From: Planctomycetota bacterium
GTDB lineage: Bacteria; Planctomycetota; Planctomycetia; Gemmatales; Gemmataceae
Direction of reading: 5' to 3'
Assembly (NCBI GenBank): GCA_021781415.1
Contig: JAJXWW010000055.1
Location: forward strand, 1-32,200
DNA: 32,200 nt
How positions within the stretch are numbered: the stretch's first letter is position 1; each line of letters opens with the position of its first letter. Position numbers and translations under genes: made by a program. Of the stretch, positions 22,739 through 31,863 are shown in pieces. The notes below the pieces were generated by a model. It was given only the letters and a program-made list of their open reading frames with translations, made no database searches and had not been told where the DNA came from.

Positions 22739-25700
22739 TCAAGATGCCGTCGCATCGAGAGCGATACCCTCGGCAGCGTCGAGCAACAGCGCTACCGGGA
22801 AACGAGCGAATATCTGAGACGCCGAGAGCGCGGGTCGGCCGAGATGCTCTTCCGCCGTGAACGTGTCCCCCGTGAACAGCGAATACCACGTTCGATCCGC
22901 CAACTCTTCCGGCAAGGGTAGCAGCGTCTCGCCCCAGATAGCCGACCCGAGCGGATCTTTCGCCGGATTCGCCAACATCGTGGCGATCCGGCGGGGCGCG
23001 GCAACCACGGCGGTTCGATCGCGATGACGGCGAACGAAGCTGAAAACGTGACCCGCCTGGACGCCCACGGGTTCGACGGGGATATAACCGCCGACCGAGA
23101 ACAATCCCGGATGCGCGCGGCGACAGCGCAGCGCCAATGCCGTGAGGTAGAGCTTGATGCGCCCGTCGGCGATCGTTTCCATCAACTCGTCCGCCAACCG
23201 AACGCGCGCTTGCGTCGAAGCCGCGCGCTCGAGCAAGTCGCTCAACCACTGTCGCCGAATCTCATAATCGACGGAACGGCGATTATCCGGATCGACCAAA
23301 CGATAATCCCATAGCTCCGTCCCCTGATACGAGTCCGAGACACCCGGCGCGGTGATTTTGAGAAGACATTGCGCGAGCGAATTGAAAAAGCCATAGCGGC
23401 CGATCGTTCGCTGGAACGGAAGAAAAGCATCGAGAAATGGCTTCCCGGCGACGGGATCGAGAACGCGACCGACGAACAGGCGCAGCGCCTCGTCGTAATC
23501 GGCATTGGGATTGATCCAGCTGGTATGCACCTTGGCTTCATGTGTCGCCTTCTCCATATACGCCTGAATGCGGCCCACGAACTCGGCATATTCCTCGTCG
23601 CCATACGGTTCGACGGGCCAGGCCCCCAGCAGCGTTTGATACAGCAGATACTCGACGTTGCGATCCGGCGCTTTGTCGTCCTCGACTTGAACGCGGTGCG
23701 GCTCGTTGAGCGCGCTCCAGCGATGAAGGAACTCGCGCCAGACTTCGGGCATCTCGGAGAGAACGGAAATGCGCGCGCGGACGTCTTCGCTTCGTTTGGT
23801 ATCGTGCGTCGAGGTTGCCGAGAAGGCGCGCGGCCAATGTTGTTGTCGGGCGGCGAAGTTTTGATGGACGGCGGCCGGCGCATAGCCGAAATGGGTCGGA
23901 TCGCCTCCGACTTCGTTGAGCGAGGTCAGGCGATTGAAAACATAAAACGCCGTGTCTTCCAACCCCTTGGCCATTATGGGTGAAGTTACCTGCTGAAATT
24001 GACCGGCGAAACGCTGTTGCTCGGCGAACTCCTCTTCGTCGCCGCGATCGTCGCGGCGCAACAATAGCACGTTGCGCAAAAACTGAAAGTGCGAACGATT
24101 GAGGGTCGGATTGCGCTTGCGCGCTTCGCGGATAGCGGCGTCGAGATATTTGCGGTCGTCGTCGTGGACCGCGCAATCGGCGATGTAGGAGCGATAGACG
24201 GGAAAACAAGCCACCACCTCGCGGAGAACCCGGCGCAAGCTGTGGTGCGTGAAATCGCGCGATGCGCGCCGCCGCTGCGCCAGGCGATCCAGGGCCAGAG
24301 AGAGCATCTGCAATTCGCTGGAAAGAGACAACTGGAGTATCAAGAGCTTTTTTTGATACACCAGCTCCGAATACGGCGTGTAGTCTTCGATCCACTCGCG
24401 ATACAAGGTCGTGAAGGCGCGCGCGCCGGCCGGATCGACGAACAGACCGCCCAACACGTTGAGAAATTCGTAACCCGTCGTGCCGTGGACGGGCCAATCG
24501 CCCGGCAACGACTCGCCCTCGCCCAGGATTTTCTCGACGACGACGTAAAGGGACCGCTCCGGCATGGCTCCCGAGTCGATCCGCGCCAGCAGCGGCTCCT
24601 CCAGTTCGCGCCATTCGACGCGGTGATATTTTGGATTGGATTGGTAGATATAGCGGGCCAGTTCCAACAGGTAGTGGCGCTGCAAGCGCCGTAAATACTG
24701 CCGAGGATTGAAGAGGCCATCGGGATGATCGATGCGAAGGCCGTTGATTTTCCGCTCCCTCAACAGTTGTAGGATCAATCCGTGCGTGGCGAGGAAGACC
24801 TCGGGGAGTTCCATGCGCAGCGCGGCCAATTCGTTCACATCGAAGAAACGGCGATAGTTGATCTCATCGGAAGCCACCCGCCAGGAAGATAGTCGATAGG
24901 CTTGCTCGTCGAGCAGTTGATCCAGCAAATCGAAACTGCGCGAGTCTCCCGGTTCGCCGTTGTAGTGCGCGACGACAGCCAAAAGATGCTCGCGCACCTC
25001 GGCGCAGCTTTCGGTCAGCAAAGCGAGCCGGCGTTTGATGACTTCCTTCTCGCGCTGGCGTTCGGCGACGCGCTCCGCGCTGGACTCGGCGCGCGGCGGC
25101 AGGTTGCGCAGCGCGGTAAGGATGCTCTGATACTCCTGAAAGTGCGGCGAATCGTGGCTCATCGCCGATTCCAGCTGGTCGAGGTTGCGATGCAGGATGC
25201 CGCCCCAGGTGCAGGGAGCCACGGGCAAGCGGTGTTGAAAGTAATGCAGGGTAAAGGCACCACTTTCGTAGCGAAGTTGGATTTGGCCCGCTTCGAGGAC
25301 TTGCCCGTAGGGTTCGCCGAGCAAGGGCAACAGCACGCGGTCGCGCAGCGCCGGGCGCGGCGACGCCTGCCAGGCGATGTCGAAATAGTTGGCGTAAGGC
25401 GACGAGGGACCGTTTTCCAGTACGTCGTTCCACCATTCGTTTTCGTTGCCTACGATGCCCATGTGATTGGGCACGACATCGAGAATTTGACCGAGATCGT
25501 GGAGACGCAGCGCTTCGATATAGGCGGCGTAGGCGGGCTCGCCGCCGATTTCGGGATTGAGAAGTCGGTGATCGAGAACATCGTAGCCGTGCGTGCTGCC
25601 GGGTCGAGCCTTTAGATAGGGTGAGGCATAGACGTGGCTGATACCGAGGTCGTGCAAGTAGGGAGCGAGACGAGCGGCGTCTTGGAAAGTGAAACCGGCG

Positions 25701-25801
25701 TGGAATTGGAGGCGATAAACGGCTTCGGGCGAACACCGTCGCGCGGCCGCCTCGCGCTCCACATCGGATAACAGCTTGGTCAAGACATCGTCGTTCGTCA
25801 T
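22739..25801 (-). CDS. treY: Maltooligosyl trehalose synthase
   Basis: A 1020-residue GH13 enzyme that turns the reducing-end alpha-1,4 bond of maltooligosaccharides into alpha,alpha-1,1, the first step of the TreY-TreZ trehalose route. ATG 25801 is chosen because GAGGAG lies 4 bases upstream. Motifs are TYRLQF-like [15 protein letters not shown] near the N-terminus, DVVPNHMG (about 109-116), [13 protein letters not shown] with nucleophile Asp358, [10 protein letters not shown] with acid/base Glu423, and [14 protein letters not shown]. It is longer than many TreY (about 700-800 residues), in the range of the longer bacterial forms. Neither treZ nor glycogen genes are in the window. The leader contains a long hairpin. 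Confidence 0.93.
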   Translation of the reverse strand: MTNDDVLTKLLSDVEREAAARRCSPEAVYRLQFHAGFTFQDAARLAPYLHDLGISHVYASPYLKARPGSTHGYDVLDHRLLNPEIGGEPAYAAYIEALRLHDLGQILDVVPNHMGIVGNENEWWNDVLENGPSSPYANYFDIAWQASPRPALRDRVLLPLLGEPYGQVLEAGQIQLRYESGAFTLHYFQHRLPVAPCTWGGILHRNLDQLESAMSHDSPHFQEYQSILTALRNLPPRAESSAERVAERQREKEVIKRRLALLTESCAEVREHLLAVVAHYNGEPGDSRSFDLLDQLLDEQAYRLSSWRVASDEINYRRFFDVNELAALRMELPEVFLATHGLILQLLRERKINGLRIDHPDGLFNPRQYLRRLQRHYLLELARYIYQSNPKYHRVEWRELEEPLLARIDSGAMPERSLYVVVEKILGEGESLPGDWPVHGTTGYEFLNVLGGLFVDPAGARAFTTLYREWIEDYTPYSELVYQKKLLILQLSLSSELQMLSLALDRLAQRRRASRDFTHHSLRRVLREVVACFPVYRSYIADCAVHDDDRKYLDAAIREARKRNPTLNRSHFQFLRNVLLLRRDDRGDEEEFAEQQRFAGQFQQVTSPIMAKGLEDTAFYVFNRLTSLNEVGGDPTHFGYAPAAVHQNFAARQQHWPRAFSATSTHDTKRSEDVRARISVLSEMPEVWREFLHRWSALNEPHRVQVEDDKAPDRNVEYLLYQTLLGAWPVEPYGDEEYAEFVGRIQAYMEKATHEAKVHTSWINPNADYDEALRLFVGRVLDPVAGKPFLDAFLPFQRTIGRYGFFNSLAQCLLKITAPGVSDSYQGTELWDYRLVDPDNRRSVDYEIRRQWLSDLLERAASTQARVRLADELMETIADGRIKLYLTALALRCRRAHPGLFSVGGYIPVEPVGVQAGHVFSFVRRHRDRTAVVAAPRRIATMLANPAKDPLGSAIWGETLLPLPEELADRTWYSLFTGDTFTAEEHLGRPALSASQIFARFPVALLLDAAEGIALDATAS

Positions 25802-25822
25802 AACGCTCCTCAAAACGAAGGT

Positions 25823-25893
25823 GGCGCGCAACGCGGCGCGGGCATCCCGTTCGGCCGCTCCTCGAACGGGACACCCGCGCCACATTGCGCGCC
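25823..25893 (-). promoter_or_regulatory. Long hairpin in the treY leader
   Basis: Three perfectly complementary blocks nest: GGCGCGCAA/TTGCGCGCC (25823-25831, 25885-25893), GGCGCGGG/CCCGCGCC (25835-25842, 25874-25881) and TCCCGTTCG/CGAACGGGA (25845-25853, 25863-25871). They give 26 pairs with small internal loops. On the minus-strand RNA the terminal loop contains GAGG. It ends 21 bases before the treY start and leaves the true ribosome site free. It may be an RNA control element or a dispersed GC palindrome. Confidence 0.6.
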
Positions 25894-25906
25894 GCGCTCC
25901 CTATGA

Positions 25907-25912
25907 ATTATA
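25907..25912 (-). promoter_or_regulatory. Candidate -10 box for treY
   Basis: A perfect TATAAT is read on the minus strand about 105 bases before the treY ATG, just upstream of the leader hairpin. The expected -35 position holds no good match, so a weak or activator-dependent promoter is possible. Confidence 0.4.
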
Positions 25913-26000
25913 GCCGAATCCCGCAGCCTCGGCATGGGAACGCACCTTTCCACGGCGCGACGGAGGAGATCCCGGTACCCGACGCGGAGCAACCCCCTAC

Positions 26001-26158
26001 TCGTTCCCACGCTCCGCGTGGAAACGCACGCATCGCCGCTGCGCGGTGAGAGAGATGAGACGCCAGGGACGGGACGCGGAGCGTCCGAACTTGCGTTCCC
26101 ACGCAGGAGCGTGGGAACGAGAAAACGAGAAGACAGTGCGTGGGAGCGAGAAAACGAG
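26001..26158. repeat. Cluster of TTCCCACGC palindromes between treY and the PfkB gene
   Basis: A first copy, CGTTCCCACGCTCCGCGTGGAAACGC, lies at 26002-26027 with one mismatch in the stem. A second copy has perfect 11-bp arms CGTTCCCACGC (26094-26104) and GCGTGGGAACG (26109-26119). Then GCGTGGGAACGAGAAAACGAG (26109-26129) is repeated at 26138-26158 with one change. The cluster occupies the 363-bp gap 25802-26164 together with the treY leader; no coding frame is credible there. Confidence 0.7.
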
Positions 26159-26164
26159 GAGCGA

Positions 26165-27067
26165 TTAAAACGTCAGCATGTTGCGGTATTCCTCGAGACG
26201 GCGGTCGATCTCGCTCCGATCGGTGCGCTTGAGGCGATCCAAACCGAAGCCCTCGACGATCAAGCCGCCGATCACCGTTCCATAAGCCATGGCGCGACGC
26301 AGACCGCTCGTGGTCGGGACGGCGGACGATTCGCTCAGATGTCCCAGTACGCCGCCCGCGAAGGCGTCTCCGGCTCCCGTCGGATCGAGAACCTGCGACG
26401 ACGGATAGGCCGGCGCGACGAAGACACCTTCTTCGCCGAACAACATGGCACCGTGTTCGCCCTTTTTAAGGACGACGAACTTCGGCCCCAATCGGCGCAC
26501 GGCGTGGCCGGCTTTCACGAGATTCGCTTCGCCGGTCAATTGGCGCGCTTCGCTGTCGTTGAGCATCAAGCCATCCAAACGTGGCAACAGCGCGAGTAGA
26601 TCGTCGCGTTGCGTGTCGATCCACAAATCCATCGTGTCGGCAAAAACGGCTTTCGGCTGGCGGACCTGCGCCAAAACGCGCGCCTGCAAGGTCGGGCTGC
26701 CGTTGGCCAGAAAGACGTGCGAACTGTCGCGGAATCGCTCCGGCAAGACCGGATCGAACGTACCGAACACATTCAAATGCACTTCGAGAGTGTCGCGCGA
26801 GTTCATATCGGCGTGATAGCGGCCCTTCCAGCGAAAGGTCTCGCCCTTGGCCTCGGTCAATCCCGCCGTGTCGATTCCGCGCGAGGCGAACAATGCGCGG
26901 TGTTCGTCGGGGAAATCTTGACCGACCACCCCGACGAGGCGCGGCTGCGTAAAGAAACTGGCAGCCATCGAGAAGTGCGATGCCGAACCGCCGAGGATGT
27001 TCTCCGCGACGCCGTTGGGCGTCTCAATCGAATCGAACGCGATGGAACCGACTACGAGTAAAGACAA
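26165..27067 (-). CDS. PfkB-family (ribokinase-like) sugar kinase
   Basis: A 300-residue protein from a TTG start at 27067, chosen because AAAGGTG lies just upstream and the product then begins MSLLVVGSIAFDS like relatives; GTG 27076 is an alternative. Motifs are the N-terminal GGSASHFSMAASFF (di-glycine substrate lid), NDSEARQLTGE, and the anion-hole/catalytic DPTGAGDAFAGG with Asp234 as base. It would phosphorylate a sugar or nucleoside with ATP in the cytoplasm; which one cannot be read from the sequence. It lies 67 bp downstream of the MaoC gene on the same strand. Confidence 0.88.
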   Translation of the reverse strand: MSLLVVGSIAFDSIETPNGVAENILGGSASHFSMAASFFTQPRLVGVVGQDFPDEHRALFASRGIDTAGLTEAKGETFRWKGRYHADMNSRDTLEVHLNVFGTFDPVLPERFRDSSHVFLANGSPTLQARVLAQVRQPKAVFADTMDLWIDTQRDDLLALLPRLDGLMLNDSEARQLTGEANLVKAGHAVRRLGPKFVVLKKGEHGAMLFGEEGVFVAPAYPSSQVLDPTGAGDAFAGGVLGHLSESSAVPTTSGLRRAMAYGTVIGGLIVEGFGLDRLKRTDRSEIDRRLEEYRNMLTF

Positions 27068-27134
27068 TGCTTTCACCTTTCTGGAGCTAAATCTCACACG
27101 GCAACTTACGCGACAGCCTCGCCGAATCGGCGGC

Positions 27135-27653
27135 TTACGTGGGCGGTTCGCCACCCGGCTGCGACACGGAGGGCCGTTCGGGAGAATTGGTTTCTCCGCG
27201 TCCTCCCCGCGCTTCGACGAGCGTGATGGTAATTCCCTCCTGCACGATCTTCCGTTCTTGGTTGAGAATCTGCCGTTGCCAAACGATTTCGCCGCGCCGA
27301 CCGCGTCCGCGCGTCTCTTTCTTAAGTATTTTCGCGATCACCCGAACGGTATCGCCGATAAAGACGGGACCGCGAAAGTTCCATTCGCTAACTTTGAGGA
27401 AGGCGAGCGTTCGCATCGGAGGACTGTACGCCCCCAGGCCGCTGGCGATGGAAAACACGAGCAAGCCGTGAGCGATGGGACGGCGGAACGGCGTGCCGGC
27501 GGCAAATTCGTGGTCGATGTGGATGGGGTTGAAGTCGCCGCTGATTCCGGCGAAGTTGACGATCTCCGTTTGTGTGATCGTGCGTCCAGGCGATTCCCAT
27601 TCTTGACCGATTTGCACGTCCTCAAAGTAGAAGTGAGCGGGTGTAAACGACAT
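27135..27653 (-). CDS. MaoC-family (hot-dog) enoyl-CoA hydratase-like protein
   Basis: A 172-residue protein with ATG 27653 behind GGAAG. The hydratase-2 motif FAGISGDFNPIHIDHEFA carries the catalytic Asp40 and His45. It is followed by RPIAHGLLVFSIASGLGAY and the hot-dog strands GDTVRVIAKILKKE and IVWQRQILNQERKIVQEG. Relatives hydrate (R)-specific enoyl-CoA thioesters or act as acyl dehydratases. The last 25 residues are a Gly/Pro/Ser/Glu-rich tail outside the fold. It is probably first in a transcript with the PfkB kinase; no fatty-acid genes are adjacent. Confidence 0.88.
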   Translation of the reverse strand: MSFTPAHFYFEDVQIGQEWESPGRTITQTEIVNFAGISGDFNPIHIDHEFAAGTPFRRPIAHGLLVFSIASGLGAYSPPMRTLAFLKVSEWNFRGPVFIGDTVRVIAKILKKETRGRGRRGEIVWQRQILNQERKIVQEGITITLVEARGGRGETNSPERPSVSQPGGEPPT

Positions 27654-27698
27654 GGTCGTTCTTCCTTGCGCCAACCGTAACGGATACTCTCCCACTTA

Positions 27699-27728
27699 AT
27701 TTTACAGAATTGTGGAGCCTCCGAGCAA
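27699..27728 (-). promoter_or_regulatory. Possible promoter of the MaoC-PfkB unit
   Basis: Read on the minus strand, TTGCTC (27728-27723) and TAAAAT (27704-27699) are separated by 18 bp, about 45 bases before the ATG at 27653. Confidence 0.35.
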
Positions 27729-27760
27729 GCCCCCTTTGAATCGCATCCGTCTCGGAGTTC

Positions 27761-27782
27761 ACTTCCCAATCTTTTGGGAAGT
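27761..27782. promoter_or_regulatory. Operator-like 22-bp palindrome before the efflux operon
   Basis: ACTTCCCAA-TCTT-TTGGGAAGT has perfect 9-bp arms with a 4-bp spacer, 60 bp upstream of the ybhG-like start in the divergent gap with the MaoC gene. Such a site suits a dimeric repressor. In E. coli the related operon is controlled by the TetR-type CecR, but no regulator gene is adjacent here. It could also be an RNA hairpin; no T-run follows. Confidence 0.5.
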
Positions 27783-27842
27783 CGTTACCTTGGACAGCGG
27801 CGGCCACGACGCTCGGTTCTCATCGAAAGAAAAGACGAAACC

Positions 27843-28886
27843 ATGAAGTCGCGCGTACTGCGATTGTCGCTGTTGGTGCTGTTGTTGGCTTCGGTCGCGG
27901 GTGGTTCCTGGTGGTGGAGCAAGAACTATCGGGAGTCTTCCACCAACGAATTAATCCTGTTTGGCAACGTGGACATCCGCGACGTGCAATTGGCGTTCAA
28001 CCAGAGCGACCGCATCGAGTCGCTTTTGGTGCAAGAAGGCGATCGGGTCTACGCAGGCCAATTGCTGGGCGTTTTGGACGCGCGCCGACTCAAGGCCGCC
28101 GCCGACAAGGCTGCGGCTCAGGTCCAGGCACAGAGGGAAGTCGTGGCCCGATTGGTGAACGGAACCCGGCCCGAAGACATCCGTAAAGCGCGCGCCGATG
28201 TGGATCTGGCTAAAGCGGAGCTTGAGAACGCTCGGCGAACCGCAGCCCGAAAGAAGGCGCTGGCCGAACAGAAAGCCGGTTCGCAACAGGAAGCCGACGA
28301 CGCCCGCGCCGCCGCCTCCACCGCGACGGCTCGACTGGCGGCGGCGCAGGCCGTTCTCGATTTGGCGATTGCCGGACCTCGAAAAGAGGATATTGCCGAA
28401 GCCCGCGCTCAGTTGCAATCCCTGGAAGCGCAACGCAACCTGGCACGCATCGAATTGGCCGACACCTCGCTCCACGCCCCCAAAGCGGGCATCGTTCAAG
28501 ATCGTATCCTCGAACCGGGGGACATGGCTTCGCCGCAAAAACCCGCCTTCACCCTGGCGATCGTCGATCCGGTTTGGGTGCGCGCCTACGTCGCCGAACC
28601 GGACCTGGGAAAACTTTCGCTGGGCATGGCGGCCGAGGTCGAGACCGACAGCTATCCCGGCAAACGCTATCGAGCCTGGATCGGCTTTATCTCGCCCACG
28701 GCGGAGTTCACTCCGAAGTCGGTGGAGGTACGCCAACTCCGAACCCGGCTGGTTTATCAGGTTCGCGTTTTCGTTCACAATCCGGACGACGAATTGCGGC
28801 TGGGCATGCCCGCGACGGTTCACATATCTCTGGATCAGCCGCGTCCCGCCGCCGAGCCGTCCAACTCCGAGTTGCCACCGCCATGA
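27843..28886 (+). CDS. ybhG: HlyD/YbhG-type membrane fusion protein of an efflux system
   Basis: A 347-residue protein. ATG 27843 directly precedes an N-terminal membrane anchor (LRLSLLVLLLASVAGGSWWW, about 7-26). Next come a lipoyl/barrel-sandwich strand (GNVDIRDVQLAFNQSDRIESLLVQEGDRVYAGQLLGVLD), a long alpha-helical hairpin at about 80-200 rich in Ala, Arg and Glu with the repeated motif RPEDIRKARA / RKEDIAEARA, the second lipoyl half (LHAPKAGIVQDRILEPGD) and a beta-barrel domain. It would bridge the inner-membrane transporter to the periplasm or outer membrane. Its TGA overlaps the next gene's ATG (ATGA), so they are translated together. Confidence 0.88.
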   Translation: MKSRVLRLSLLVLLLASVAGGSWWWSKNYRESSTNELILFGNVDIRDVQLAFNQSDRIESLLVQEGDRVYAGQLLGVLDARRLKAAADKAAAQVQAQREVVARLVNGTRPEDIRKARADVDLAKAELENARRTAARKKALAEQKAGSQQEADDARAAASTATARLAAAQAVLDLAIAGPRKEDIAEARAQLQSLEAQRNLARIELADTSLHAPKAGIVQDRILEPGDMASPQKPAFTLAIVDPVWVRAYVAEPDLGKLSLGMAAEVETDSYPGKRYRAWIGFISPTAEFTPKSVEVRQLRTRLVYQVRVFVHNPDDELRLGMPATVHISLDQPRPAAEPSNSELPPP

Positions 28887-30700
28887 CACCTTCCGCCCTA
28901 GCCACGCCCTCCGGCGGCGCGCCGGAGGAGCCGATTCTCGAATTCCGCCAAGTCCACAAAACGTTCGGAGGCGGTAAACGGAAGGTTCCCGCGCTTCGCG
29001 GAGTCAACCTGCAAGCGCGGCGCGGGCGCATCACCGGACTCATCGGTCCCGACGGAGCGGGCAAGACCACACTCCTCCGTTTGGCGGCGGGACTGCTCGA
29101 ACCGGATGAAGGACGGATCTTCGCGCTCGGCATGGACGCTACCGCCGAATCTTTAGCCGTCCAGCGTATTCTGGGGTATATGCCGCAGCGGTTTGGACTG
29201 TACGAGGACTTGACGGTCGGCGAGAACTTGAATCTCTACGCCGATCTGCAACGTGTTCCTCGCGCCGACCGAGCGGAACGCTACCGCGAACTGATGCACA
29301 TGACGGCACTGGCTCCTTTCATGGACCGTCTGGCAGGCAAACTCTCCGGCGGGATGAAACAAAAGCTCGGTCTGGCCTGCACCCTGATCCGCAGCCCGCG
29401 CCTACTCCTCCTGGATGAGCCGACCGTCGGCGTCGATCCGGTCTCGCGTCGAGAACTGTGGGAGATTGTGAATCGTTTGGTTCATGAGGAAGGGGTAAGC
29501 GCGTTCGTCAGCACCCTGTATCTGGACGAAGCCGAGCATTGTCACGAGGTAGTCATTCTCCACGAAGGCGAAGTCTTGGGACAAGACGCGCCGGCAGCAT
29601 TCAGCACGGCTCTGCGCGGCCGCGCCTGGACGGTTCAAATTGCCGGCCGAAAACCGCGCTCCATTCAAGCTCGGCTTGCCGGCGCATCCGGCGTGGTCGA
29701 TGCCGTCGTCCAAGGAGAGCGCGTGCGTCTGGTTCTGGAAGAAGGAACCGATCCCCAAATCGCGGGCGCTTCCGTTGGACTCGACGGGGTGGAATTCGCT
29801 TCGGTGCCGCCTCGCTTCGAGGACGGATTCATCGACCTGTTGCGCAAGCGCATCGCACCGACGAACGGTTCTCGGAGCGCGGAGCGCTCGCCTCTCGATT
29901 CCCCACCGATTCAAGACGCCTCCGCCCCTCGTTCGGAGAAACGGGCCGCGATCGAGGTACATAATCTCGAACGGCGATTTGGCGACTTTTACGCTGTCAA
30001 AAATCTGACGTTCTCGGTGGAGCGCGGCGAAGTGTTTGGCCTCTTGGGAGCCAACGGCGCGGGGAAATCGACTACCTTTCGCATGTTGTGCGGGCTGTTG
30101 TCTCCCAGCGGCGGATCGTTGCGCGTCGCCGGCGTGGATACGCGCAAAGCGGCGGCGACGGCGCGCGCGCGCTTGGGCTATATGTCGCAAAAGTTCTCGC
30201 TGTACGGCAATCTCAGCGTCGCGCAAAACCTGCGTTTCTTCAGCAGCGCTTACGGGCTATCCGGTTCGCGCCGCGCTGCACGGCTCGCCTGGGCGCTGGA
30301 ACAGTTTCAGCTTACGCCCTACGCCGACTCCTCCAGCTCCGAATTGCCCCTGGGCTACAAGCAGCGCTTGGCTCTGGCCTGCGCGCTGATGCACGAGCCG
30401 GACATCCTGTTCCTGGACGAGCCGACTTCCGGGGTCGATCCTCTGGCGCGGCGCGAGTTTTGGCAGCGCATCAACGAACTGGCCGAGCGCGGCGTGACCG
30501 TGTTGGTGACAACACACTTCATGGAAGAGGCCGAGTATTGCGATCGGTTGGCCATCATGGCGAGCGGACAGCTTTTGGCATTGGGCGCTCCGTCCGACAT
30601 CAAACGGCGAGCCGCGACCCCGCAACGCCCCGACCCCGACATGGAAGAAGCGTTCATTTACCTCATCGAGAACGACTCCAATCGAGGAGCGGGGCCATGA
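28883..30700 (+). CDS. ybhF: ABC transporter ATPase with two fused nucleotide-binding domains (YbhF type)
   Basis: A 605-residue protein starting at the ATG that overlaps the ybhG stop. Domain 1 has Walker A GPDGAGKT (55-62), signature LSGGMKQKL and Walker B LLLLDEPTVGVDP. A linker at about 320-350 follows. Domain 2 has Walker A GANGAGKS (389-396), Walker B ILFLDEPTSGVDP and switch His in TTHFMEEAEYCD. In domain 2 the signature reads LPLGYKQRL in place of LSGGQ, as is usual for the second half of YbhF-like proteins. In domain 1 the switch region reads STLYLDEAEHC with no His at that position, so the two sites may not be equivalent. It powers the YbhS-YbhR permease pair. Its stop again overlaps the next start. 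Confidence 0.92.
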   Translation: MTPSALATPSGGAPEEPILEFRQVHKTFGGGKRKVPALRGVNLQARRGRITGLIGPDGAGKTTLLRLAAGLLEPDEGRIFALGMDATAESLAVQRILGYMPQRFGLYEDLTVGENLNLYADLQRVPRADRAERYRELMHMTALAPFMDRLAGKLSGGMKQKLGLACTLIRSPRLLLLDEPTVGVDPVSRRELWEIVNRLVHEEGVSAFVSTLYLDEAEHCHEVVILHEGEVLGQDAPAAFSTALRGRAWTVQIAGRKPRSIQARLAGASGVVDAVVQGERVRLVLEEGTDPQIAGASVGLDGVEFASVPPRFEDGFIDLLRKRIAPTNGSRSAERSPLDSPPIQDASAPRSEKRAAIEVHNLERRFGDFYAVKNLTFSVERGEVFGLLGANGAGKSTTFRMLCGLLSPSGGSLRVAGVDTRKAAATARARLGYMSQKFSLYGNLSVAQNLRFFSSAYGLSGSRRAARLAWALEQFQLTPYADSSSSELPLGYKQRLALACALMHEPDILFLDEPTSGVDPLARREFWQRINELAERGVTVLVTTHFMEEAEYCDRLAIMASGQLLALGAPSDIKRRAATPQRPDPDMEEAFIYLIENDSNRGAGP

Positions 30701-31854
30701 ACGACGCCGCGGCGGCCCGACGATGGTGGACCGCGTGGGACGAGCGAACCATGCGGCTGCGCGCGTTGGTGCGCAAAGAGTTCCTGCAAATCTTACGCGA
30801 TCCGAGTAGTATTGCTATCGCGTTTCTGCTGCCTGCTGTCCTCCTTCTGCTGTTCGGCTACGGCGTATCGTTGGATGCGGAGCATGTGCCGATCGCCGTG
30901 GTCGTGGATCGAGCGGACGCCGACGCGGCGGGGTTCACGGGGGCACTCCAGCAATCGCGCTACTTCACGGTTTGGCCGATGTCCAGCATGATCGAGGCCG
31001 AGCAAGCCATGCGCGAACGGCGCGTCGACGCCATCGTTTACCTTCGCGCAAACTTCGCGCGGCAGCGGCGTGGCGAAGGCGCGGCGATTCAAGTCGTCCT
31101 CAACGGCGTCGATGCCAACACCGCTCGATTGGTCTCCGGTTATCTGGAGGGGGCGTGGCAAAAATGGCTGCGACAATCGACGCGAGGCGCGGTCCCTTCT
31201 TTCGATCCTCCCGTTCTCGTCCACGAGCGCGTCTGGTTCAATAGCGAGTTGCGAAGTCGCAATTTCTTGGTTCCGGGATTGATCGCCATTATTATGACCC
31301 TGATCGGCGCGTTGCTGACGGCGCTGGTCATGGCCCGCGAATGGGAGCGCGGCACGATGGAGGCTCTGTTATCCACGCCGACGGCGGTGGCGGAAATCCT
31401 CTTGGGCAAGCTTATCCCTTATTTTTTGCTGGGGACCGGCGGCATGGCCTTGTCCGTCGTCATGGCCGTCTGGCTCTTTGAAGTGCCGCTGCGCGGCTCG
31501 CCGATTTTGCTCTTCACCGCTTCGTCGCTGTTTTTGTTCGGAGCCTTGGGGATGGGATTGCTCATCTCGATCGTGGCCAAGAATCAGTTCGTGGCGGGAC
31601 AGGTAGCCATTATCGTCACCTTCTTGCCAGCCTTTCTTTTGTCCGGATTCCTGTTCGACATTGCCAGCATGCCCGCTTTCATCCGACTGTTGACGCACAT
31701 CCTTCCAGCGCGCTATTTCGTCGCTCTCTTGCAGACGCTCTTTCTGGCCGGCAACGTCCGCTCCGTGCTGGTCCCCAACGGATTGGCACTACTCGGCATG
31801 GCGATCTTCTTTCTCGGACTGAGCCGCTGGAAATCGCGCAAAAGACTCGAATAG
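30697..31854 (+). CDS. ybhS: ABC-2 type permease (YbhS type)
   Basis: A 385-residue protein starting at ATG 30697, overlapping the ybhF stop (ATGA), with GAGGAG upstream. The N-terminal helix (SSIAIAFLLPAVLLLLFGYGVSL, about 35-57) is followed by a periplasmic domain of about 120 residues. Then come five C-terminal helices: NFLVPGLIAIIMTLIGALLTA, the EREWERGT-type coupling motif here MAREWERGTMEALLSTP, FLLGTGGMALSVVMAVWLF, ILLFTASSLFLFGALGMGLL and VAIIVTFLPAFLLSGFLFD. This is the ABC2_membrane_3 layout. E. coli YbhFSR exports drugs such as tetracycline-like compounds and has been linked to Na+ and Li+ efflux; the substrate here is unknown. Confidence 0.92.
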   Translation: MNDAAAARRWWTAWDERTMRLRALVRKEFLQILRDPSSIAIAFLLPAVLLLLFGYGVSLDAEHVPIAVVVDRADADAAGFTGALQQSRYFTVWPMSSMIEAEQAMRERRVDAIVYLRANFARQRRGEGAAIQVVLNGVDANTARLVSGYLEGAWQKWLRQSTRGAVPSFDPPVLVHERVWFNSELRSRNFLVPGLIAIIMTLIGALLTALVMAREWERGTMEALLSTPTAVAEILLGKLIPYFLLGTGGMALSVVMAVWLFEVPLRGSPILLFTASSLFLFGALGMGLLISIVAKNQFVAGQVAIIVTFLPAFLLSGFLFDIASMPAFIRLLTHILPARYFVALLQTLFLAGNVRSVLVPNGLALLGMAIFFLGLSRWKSRKRLE

Positions 31855-31863
31855 GAGGAGAGC

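Noticed and set aside
25802..25885. Longer TreY start adding 28 residues.
   Set aside because: The added residues only translate the leader hairpin; ATG 25801 has GAGGAG in place and begins like other TreY.
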